Assembly (NCBI GenBank): GCA_019828545.1
Contig: JACVRA010000128.1
Location: forward strand, 310,001-374,000
Reading direction: 5' to 3'
Source of the DNA: Paracamarosporium sp. OC-R06-R3
Lineage: Eukaryota; Ascomycota; Dothideomycetes; Pleosporales; Didymosphaeriaceae
DNA: 64,000 nucleotides
Part shown: piece after piece, positions 55,063-64,000 of the stretch
Layout of the letters: each line of letters begins with the position of its first letter
How positions within the stretch are numbered: position 1 is the first letter of the stretch
Notes under the pieces: generated by a model
Databases searched by the model: none
What the model was told of the DNA's origin: nothing
What the model saw: only the letters and a program-made list of their open reading frames with translations
Position numbers and translations under genes: made by a program

Positions 55063-57087
55063 TTATACCCCCAACCAAGCTCCCACCAACCCAGCAACCA
55101 GCACCACGGCACCTACCCTCGCAATCACCGCCACCCCGGCATTCCGATCTTGATTCAAATCGACGACCGCCCCGGGGAAATTACACGTCAAGTTGAACCC
55201 GTCGGGATCCTTCTTCCCGTAGCTCCTCTCGCGCATAGACTCATCCGGGCACCCGAAACCCAGCTGCGCGGGACAACTTCGCACGATGTCGAAGCAGAGG
55301 TCCTCGCAGGGAAGAAGTTCCTTGTACGGGCCGGGCTTAATGAACTCGTCTATCTTCGCGTTACGGGATTGGTTGAATTCGAAGCGATTGCGCACCGTGG
55401 TGTTAAACGTCGTGGAGATGTTGTCGGTCGAGGGCACGGTGCCGTCCGCGAAGGCGGCGTTGATGTTGCGCGGATGCAGCCATTTGTCTGTTGCGGTCCA
55501 GTCTTCGCAGCGCGGGATTAGCACCGAGCATAGCCAGGCTTTGTAGTCGTTTTCGCAGTCTTTGCAGGTGCGTGCGAGAGAGTACTGCGCGGTCGACGCC
55601 GTGTCGCAGGCTACTTGGGCGAGCGACCGGCGGAAGTTCTGCATGTAGGTTTTTGCCTGCGAGTCGTAGAAGGCGATGAGGCCGGTGTCGTTATTTTTCC
55701 ATTGCCGCGAGGAGGGCACGGCGTATGCGACTGAGGAGCATTCTTCTAGGCCGAAGATTACTTGGCAGGAGTCGTCTGGGAGGGGTTAGTTGGGTGGAAG
55801 TGGGAGGGGGGATAGAGAGATGAGAGACATACCTGCTTTGGTCTGCCATTCGAAGGACTTGAAGACTCGGCCGCCGCCTTTGGTTGCGGTGCCGTCGATG
55901 GTCATGTTTGAGCTCCCGTTTAGAGCGAGGAAGCCTGTGTATTTCATCGACGTCTTCAAGCCCTGCACGTGAAATTGCCCCTTGGGCAATTCCTGTCCGA
56001 AATTCGTGGTAATGGACGTTGCGACGGTCAGATTGTTCGTATTCTCAAACTGCTCCTTCAAGCCGCAGTATGAGCGCTCCAGTCCCATCATGGGGCTCCA
56101 AGCGTCGTCGGGAAATGCATATATGCTAAACGGCATATTTACACCTTGATGCGAGCCTACCCACTCATTTACCCTTTCGGTGTCGTTGAAGTCGGTCAGG
56201 TTGTGGGTAATGAAGAGAGTCGAATCGCTGTCTGTGTCGACCATGTAAATGAAATTAGTCTGGTTATCGTAATTGTGGTAATAGCCCTCATCGACGGTTG
56301 CAGCGACTTCGAAATGCCAGCTTCCGAACCATCCCTCAGTTAGAGCCGGGGCCGAAACAGCAATATACACGTCTTCGTCGGTTGAAAGTGTGTAATTGGC
56401 ATAACCGCCATCAAATGTAGAGTTCCCTACTGCCTCCTTGGTGGAGCTGGGTCGTGCTGGTGCGCTACCCGTCGATGTCCAAACCCATAAGGTCAGTTGC
56501 GGCGCAGGCTCTGTGACGATCGGGAAAGTTGGAGTGGGTTGTCGACACGTGTTTGCGGATATCCAAAGCTGGGGTTGAGCCTGTCTCTTCTCCAGACCAT
56601 CTTCTGTACTCTCTTCTGAGCGACCCTCTACCTGGTTCAAACTCCCATTCCCAGTGTCGTCTGATCCCCGCGCAACCGGCACTAACCTCTTGTCTAGTTG
56701 GCTCTTCTTGAACCTGAAATGTCGTGTGGTATTTGGCATGATATCCATCTCTGCTATCTGGTTGTTGTTCAATTCTTTTGGTTTATCCTCTTCTTGCCTC
56801 CCAACTAAGCTTCTGTCAAAGTACGCAAAGACCGGCGCATAAAACGCATCGCCATTTTCTTCATCCCCCGAGCCGACTCTTATCTCTATCAGTGTATCAT
56901 CGGGTGGCGCTGGCGGTATCGACGCTTCAAACTCGCTGTGCTGAACGACTTCAGGAGGAACGGGTATCTCGGCAGCGTATGCGAAGTGACTCGGCTGGAA
57001 GCATACCCAGAGCACAACAACAAGGCATGTCGTAACCGCGAAAGCGAGGAGCCTCGATTGCAGAGGCGTGAGCTTCGGTAGCTGCAT
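55063..57087 (-). CDS. mid1: Mid1-type stretch-activated calcium channel component
   Basis: Plasma-membrane glycoprotein that works with the Cch1 channel in calcium influx. Exons 55833-57087 and 55063-55775, intron 57 nt, 655 residues. Signal or anchor segment near the N-terminus (LLAFAVTTCLVVVLWVCF), many N-glycosylation sites (NGS, NYT, NLT, NGSSNMT), and a Cys-rich C-terminal half with the family pattern: ACDTASTAQYSLARTCKDCENDYKAWLCSVLIPRCEDW, LLPCEDLCFDIVRSCPAQLGFGCPD and LTCNFPG. It ends in a hydrophobic segment (VAVIARVGAVVLVAGLVGAWLGV) that could be a membrane or GPI-type tail. Length matches filamentous-fungal Mid1. Confidence 0.93.
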
Positions 57088-57837
57088 GTGTACGTTCGTG
57101 AAGTTGCGAAACGGCCGTGAATGCGACGCCGGAACGCTTCGGCGCCGCTGCGCTGGGGTTACGGTCGGGGCAACAGGAGTTTGCGTGTCATCAGTCTTTC
57201 AGGGAACCGCGAGAGCTCGAATATTTGGGCGGCTGAGGCAAGTCGGCGTTGTGGGGTTGTTCCTGACATTGCGGCAGTGCTGATGCCGACCGTTCGAGGT
57301 CCGCATGTTGCCAAGACTTGGGGATCTATAAGACATGGGTGTTTCAGCTCGGGCGCTTTGAAGACGATTCTCGAACAGGTGAAATCGTCAATCTATGCAG
57401 TCTTACAGCGCAAAGTCCCGGCCCTCTGAATCGGCCGCCTGATCTTTTACGTTTGGGTCCGCCGCAGACCGTCTTCTTAGCGACATCTGAAGACCAACAA
57501 CGCAACATGAAAACTGGCAAGTATGATCCACCCAGGCCGGACTGAAATGCTCCACAACAAACCACGTCTCTAAATGCATCATCGCCAACAGACCGACTTT
57601 TAAAAGCCATGCGCCAGGCTCGGCGGGGCAACCAGCTGCAGGACCCCACGTGTGTTCATTCCCGCGCCTTTCCCTTTCCGGAAAAACAACAACAAGGGTC
57701 TGAGCCTGAATTCGATCTCCGTCCGATCGCTAATCAGCCTGCCACCCCACCACATCTTGCGTCTCACACCTCGTCCTGCGCTCGGCGCTCTTTATAACCC
57801 CTCGTCAGCTATGTGATGTAGCGACCGGAAACCCACC
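57088..57837. other. Divergent intergenic region, Mid1 / 57838 gene
   Basis: 750 bp between divergent starts. A TATA-like TTTATAA lies at 57791-57797, about 41 nt before the 57838 start. Open frames inside have no features. Confidence 0.55.
57791..57797 (+). promoter_or_regulatory. TATA-like element of the 57838 gene
   Basis: TTTATAA about 41 nt upstream of the start codon, at a spacing like the box upstream of the acyl-CoA synthetase gene. Confidence 0.4.
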
Positions 57838-59187
57838 ATGTCGCCGTACCAGCATCTGTTTTCCGCCAACGCCGTCCTCAACGTCTGGCGCAACTTGCGC
57901 AATACCCGCGACCAGAACGATCTTCTGCTCTCCTTCCATGTTCATCCCGACGACGTCCGGAATGGGAGGGATCCGCGATATGGAAAAGGTGGTGTGGTAG
58001 AGGCTACGGGTGATGAGGCGGGGAGGAAGAGCACCGTTGTGGATGGAAGAAGTACGATAGATGGGCGCAGTATCGGCTTTGTGGTGCCATGGCGGAGCAT
58101 GCAGGCGCAAAAGAAGGAACTTCGGGAGAAGGAAAAGGAGCTGGCAGACGCGTTGGTAGTTCTGGCGGGTGAGGTCTCATTCGCAGGTACGTGCTGCTAT
58201 ATCCAAATGTGCAGCCCGGTTACTCTCCGTCCATAACCCGGAGGTCGTTCTTCGGGTGTCCCAGCAAAAGAAATATCCCTTCTTTGTACACGCAAGCTCA
58301 TAAAGCATATTCACTAACACCAAGTAGACCTCCCTCCCGCTCTCCAATCCTCCCTTTCCCAGAACCCCCTCATACAAGTACGCCATCTGGCCGCCGGCCT
58401 CTCCCGCCAAATGTCCCGCGTGGAAATCCAAATGGCCGACAACGAGCCCTTCGCTTCCGGCAAGAACCTCTACAGCGGCGGGGAAATTATCCGGAAATAC
58501 CTACCCGACATCGAAACCCTCTTCCAGCAGCGCCCAACGCCCCAGCGCATGATCTTCGAGCTGCTCATGGAGCTCAAAGACCTCGTCTATGCCGGCATGC
58601 TCGGCTGCGAGAAAGAAGTCATAGAGTGGGACCTAAACAACTTCTCTTCTTTCGAGGACCTGGACGAAGCCATGGTCCGAGCCATCACGCCCATGCCCTC
58701 AGACCCAGCACCTCCCGGATCTACCACCGGAACACGGAAACTTCTCCGACGAAAACCTTCGAGTCTGGCAGGAACTTCAAGGCCGTGGCTCCACGATGAA
58801 GCAGAGATCCTCTTTCATCTCGAATCTCTCGACACCACCGCTTCCGCAATGACGCACCTCCCCGTCCCCGTCACAGACTTCGTCGCCAAAGCCGCCATCA
58901 CACTGCGACGCACGCTGCCCCGACAGGTCCTTAATGATCACAGTCTGGCGAAGAGGAAGAGAACGGGTCGGTGCGCCGAGTACGCCCGCTGCATGAAGTG
59001 GGCAGGCACCAGCTGGAGACAAGGCGGCGGGTGCAGGCGAGGATGTAAGAACGAAGACGAGGACCCGGAGGGTCTACCTAGCTGGCACAGCACTAGCCGG
59101 TGGTTTGACGAGACAGGGACGTACATGGTAGGAGGGGGAAAGGGAGATGTGGAGGGCAAAGCTGTGCCGCGGGTGAGGGACATTTGA
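57838..59187 (+). CDS. Hypothetical protein, 402 residues
   Basis: Exons 57838-58186 and 58328-59187; the 141-nt intron (GTACGT...TAG) joins VSFAG to DLPPALQ. Reading from the start: MSPYQHLFSANAVLNVWRNL, a Gly/Arg-rich region, a short coiled coil (MQAQKKELREKEKELADALVVL), a helical region with RQMSRVEIQMADNEPFASGKNLYSGGEIIRKYLP and LLMELKDLVYAGMLG, and a C-terminus with ARCMKWAGTSWRQGGGCRRGCKNE and an acidic patch. No signal peptide. I recognise no family. The start sits in ACCCACCATG. Confidence 0.75.
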
Positions 59188-59524
59188 TTTTTATCTTCAT
59201 CTTGGCTTGGGACGTTTGGGCTGGAGTATGGCGTTTGGGCGATGATACCCTCGATCTGCGTACGCGCCGAACTGATCCGGACGGAATCTATTTCTTTTGT
59301 GTGTGTGCGAAACTTGCGAATTGACTGGCTGCGTGTACGTCGTAGCTATCCTCATCAAATCACCTCTAGCTCCCTCCATTTCACCTCATACGAGCATGGC
59401 ACCGCTCAGCATATAGAACATATCATGACATTGTCCGCCCACCCGCCTGCCTACCCGTCCCAAAATGGTATCTGATCCTCTAACCCGGTTACTCCTCTAC
59501 GCCTCTATCGCGTACCTGGTCTCT
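59188..59524. other. Convergent 3' intergenic region
   Basis: 337 bp between the ends of the 57838 gene and the sulfhydrylase gene. Nothing but 3' ends expected. Confidence 0.5.
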
Positions 59525-61197
<1,673 letters not shown>

Positions 61198-62293
61198 CTT
61201 GAGGTGATTTTCAGCAGGTACAATGTGTGTAAGTCGAGTAAGGGGGTAAGTAGTCGGTAGACCCTGGGACCCCTCGTCCTCTATACGTTTCCCAGCCCCA
61301 CGCTACACGACCTCAATGGCGCGCCAGATATTGCACAAAACGCCATTTCGATCACGTCATCCACGCCTAGCTCTTTCCTGTTCCGTTCTCTTATCCAGAA
61401 GCTGCCCTGGGGCCGTAGTGTGCTCATGGGTCGGATTCGGTAGTTCTGGGTCCCGTTCCGCGACCACGGCTTTGGCGATCAGCTTACCATGGTGAGGTTG
61501 TCGATTGCTTGCAGCACGGACTACTTGCTTTTCAGCATTGGAGCAGCCTTTATTCAGAAAAGCCACAGAGGCTGTCCGGTTTCGCTACAGAGCGCGTAGT
61601 CGCGCGTCGAGCACGCCATAGCTACCCCGCTGCCCCGCTCCGCCGTGGGGTCGGGTGGGGTGTAATCGGCGTGACAGATGCGGACGTACACTTTAGTAGG
61701 ACAAATCAAATAACGTCGTGTCGTATTGGTGTAAGGGTATTTGAGAAAAAGGAAATCTATTGCCATTTAGAGTTGTCTTGGCCAGATCACTGTGTATTCC
61801 CTTAGTTGTCGCGTGGCCGTGCAGCTCCGAGTTCCAGTGTAGTCCATTAACCTTGTCGCAACATTCCAAGTAAAGAGCAAATCTCGTATTTCTCGTATTT
61901 CTTCGCAAAGAAACGGATTTGTAATATCAAGCACTGGGGACTATGGTTTTGTCCTATTCTTCCTTGACTATCATCACTGCATGGATACCGGAGCACCGAG
62001 TACCCACTACTAAACCATCCACTGTACTGTCAATCTCACAAATACCCACCACCCCATAGATCCACTAGGAGCTAGCTATTCGCCCCGAACACTTGGTTAA
62101 TTACCCATAAATCACCTATATCCGAAAGATCACTACCATATACTGTACTCCAACTTTTTCTTCCTTCAGTGTCCATTATAGAAATCTTCGGGTCGACGTG
62201 TGCCTCGCAGCCTTGCGATCAACCAACTCACCTCTTGTAGCAAGACGAACTGACTTATCTCATTTTGTAACTCTTAAGACATAGGAACAACTT
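61198..62293. other. Gene-free region upstream of the sulfhydrylase
   Basis: 1.1 kb between the sulfhydrylase start and the end of the Cys-rich membrane-protein gene; both point left. AT-rich in the second half. No gene, repeat or transposon recognised. Confidence 0.55.
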
Positions 62294-63535
62294 CTATCCT
62301 CTTCGAGTCCAACTCTTTGGGTCCAATTCGTGTACTGGAGCTCGAGTATATAACTCATACTTCTCTAGCCCCCCTGCCCCTCCCTCGAGCTCCATTGGAT
62401 TTGTGGGTATGTATGCAGTTGGTGCGCTAGTCACTGCTTGGATTTGCTCATGGTACCTCTTCTTTTCTCCCCTTCTTTTTCTCCACCACCAGAGAGCTAC
62501 TAGTAACGCAGCCAGTCCCACAACGCCACCCACAACCGGACCCGCGATCCATGCCTCGCTTTTACTACTCTGTTGACCCTGCTGCTCATGACCGGACGTA
62601 TCATCTGCTTGCCGTCGTGTGGCAGATATCCAACCATCTGAGGGTGACGTGCGTGTTTCCATTGTCGACTTGAGATAATAGTTCTTATATCCGAGGGTTA
62701 TTTTCGCATCGAAGTCACACCCGGTGCAATTATCTCGGGCAGAGCAGCTGTCGACACAATCCTGAATCGTCGCAGCATGTCGCGCCGGTATATCTTCGTC
62801 GGAGCCTCTCTGTTCACACGATAGTTGAAACACACTGCTGTCATTTGCCGTCACCGTTCCGTTCGAATCGAAGCCGCAACCATTCGAATCCGACGCAGTC
62901 CCTAAGAACGCCATAGCAGCATGCGTCCTAGAGTTTTTAACCCTTCCATTATTTAATTCGCGTAATGTTCCGTTTTTAGGGTAGCAGTTAAGATAACCAA
63001 TTTGGACAGACTGATCCCACGCAACCCCAGTACAAAGTGGGTGCAACGTTGAACAATAATCCAGACACTCGCCAAGGGTATTAGTATGCACCGTGCAGCT
63101 CTTAGTTCCGGGCTGTGGGACCTCGCAACCGTTCAAGTTCGCTATATCCTGGTTGCATACAATTTGGAAGGCAAGGCCATTTTGAGAGGTCTGATTCTTT
63201 CCGTTACCGCCGGGGCAGGTCGATGATAGAGGTTGCAGCTGTGTTTTGTTCGCAAAACCAAGAATCCATCCATTTCGAGGACTGGCCATCTTCCCAGTAA
63301 CAGTGCTATTTTTCAAGTAGCATTTGAATCCGTTCGAATCGAATGCTGCAGCACCACAGAGCTGGCCATTATATTGCGTGCACAGGTCGAGACATTCCTC
63401 AATGGTCTGAGCACCTGCATCGGCAATATCGCCCTCTTCTAAGTCTGAATTGCAGGAGAGAGAGAACTGTAGACCATCGACGCTGGTATGGCTTGTTTCT
63501 GAGCACTTGACCGCGGTAGTTGTTTCGGACGCCAT
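62294..63535 (-). CDS. Single-pass membrane protein with repeated Cys-rich apple/PAN-like domains
   Basis: Intronless, 413 residues. Three related Cys-rich modules: around 10-95 (CNSD, TIEECLDLCTQYNGQLCGAAAFDSNGFKCYLKN), 108-205 (CNQDI, TLGECLDYCSTLHPLCTGVAWDQ, LNCYPKN) and 225-310 (CEQRG, TIQDCVDSCSARDNCTGCDFD, YKNYYLKS). The shared pattern TIxxCxDxC-C-G is that of PAN/apple-like adhesion or carbohydrate-binding domains. One membrane segment (AWIAGPVVGGVVGLAALLVALWWW, about 328-351) is followed by a basic stop-transfer WRKRRGEKKR and a cytosolic tail. No signal peptide is seen at the N-terminus although the Cys-rich part should be outside. Start context CACCATGG; an in-frame stop lies just upstream. 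Function unknown, probably a cell-surface receptor or adhesin. Confidence 0.82.
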   Translation of the reverse strand: MASETTTAVKCSETSHTSVDGLQFSLSCNSDLEEGDIADAGAQTIEECLDLCTQYNGQLCGAAAFDSNGFKCYLKNSTVTGKMASPRNGWILGFANKTQLQPLSSTCPGGNGKNQTSQNGLAFQIVCNQDIANLNGCEVPQPGTKSCTVHTNTLGECLDYCSTLHPLCTGVAWDQSVQIGYLNCYPKNGTLRELNNGRVKNSRTHAAMAFLGTASDSNGCGFDSNGTVTANDSSVFQLSCEQRGSDEDIPARHAATIQDCVDSCSARDNCTGCDFDAKITLGYKNYYLKSTMETRTSPSDGWISATRRQADDTSGHEQQGQQSSKSEAWIAGPVVGGVVGLAALLVALWWWRKRRGEKKRYHEQIQAVTSAPTAYIPTNPMELEGGAGGLEKYELYTRAPVHELDPKSWTRRG

Positions 63536-64000
63536 GGTGATTAATCAAAGACTACAGACTGAATTAGCATATCCACTCTCAAACAATTCGAACGACTCAA
63601 TCGCACATCCAGATACTTAACGTAGAGTGATGATAGGATGCGAGCACCATTAAGAGCGATCCGGTACGTTTTTGTAAAGTCCACGGCTATATTAACCGCT
63701 GAGTTCTCGCCTCCCTTTAATCAACGTTTCAGATGCCTATTTCAGCTTTATGTGGTACTTCACCGCAATCGGGTTTCTACATCTGGCTCTAACACAATCA
63801 TCTCAGTCTACACATGCACACTCGATAACTCAGCGATGAGTATATATCCAGAATACCAAAAGCATCACATTCCTACCACTGCGAAATTTGAGCGCTTTGA
63901 CGTAAATCGGCAGCCTAACTTTTCCTTCAGCGTTTCCAAGTCGTTCCGTCATCCTGGACGAATGTTCTGCACAATGTTAGCAATGGGGCGCATAACATGC
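63536..64000. other. Right edge, non-coding
   Basis: 465 bp upstream of the Cys-rich membrane-protein gene. No gene seen; it may hold that gene's promoter. Confidence 0.5.

Overview
The window is nuclear DNA of a filamentous ascomycete (Pezizomycotina). Most genes carry one to five short introns (about 43-240 nt, mostly 45-60) with GTRNGT-like donors, CTRAC-type branch points and YAG acceptors. Gene content is fungal: SepA/Bni1 formin, HET-domain protein, Zn2Cys6 regulator, Mid1, Sey1, Spt4, Rcf2. Style and content suggest a Dothideomycete such as a member of the Pleosporales, but that is inference. Exon boundaries were read by eye; every spliced model below keeps one open frame.

Left conserved block (1-7.7 kb): a cytokinesis formin running off the left edge, a small membrane protein, and NAD-dependent formate dehydrogenase. 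Accessory region (about 7.8-31.5 kb): a gene-poor 2.3 kb stretch, then seven genes that look like one catabolic cluster. They are a Baeyer-Villiger monooxygenase (BVMO), a metallo-beta-lactamase-fold hydrolase, an allantoate-permease-type MFS transporter, a Zn2Cys6 activator, a second and different BVMO, a short-chain dehydrogenase and a zinc alcohol dehydrogenase. After them come an unknown gene, a HET-domain protein carrying WW-like modules, and a 2EXR/F-box-like protein with a Cys/His-rich acidic insert.

Right conserved block (31.6-64 kb): Rcf2-like respiratory factor, PUF RNA-binding protein, a large secreted serine hydrolase, a Sly41-like transporter, Sey1 GTPase, long-chain acyl-CoA synthetase, a second zinc alcohol dehydrogenase, protein phosphatase 5, Spt4 with a long N-terminal extension, Mid1, an unknown protein, O-acetylhomoserine sulfhydrylase, and a Cys-rich single-pass membrane protein.

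The main candidate for an undescribed system is the 9.9-24.5 kb cluster. Its enzymes fit the sequence alcohol to ketone (SDR/ADH), ketone to ester or lactone (BVMOs), lactone to hydroxy acid (MBL hydrolase), with a dedicated importer and activator. There is no polyketide, peptide or terpene synthase, so breakdown or detoxification of a cyclic alcohol or ketone is more likely than biosynthesis. CGG-N4-CCG-type palindromes or partial matches lie in three of its promoter regions, and an 18-bp perfect palindrome lies in the divergent MBL/MFS promoter. The substrate cannot be read from the sequence.
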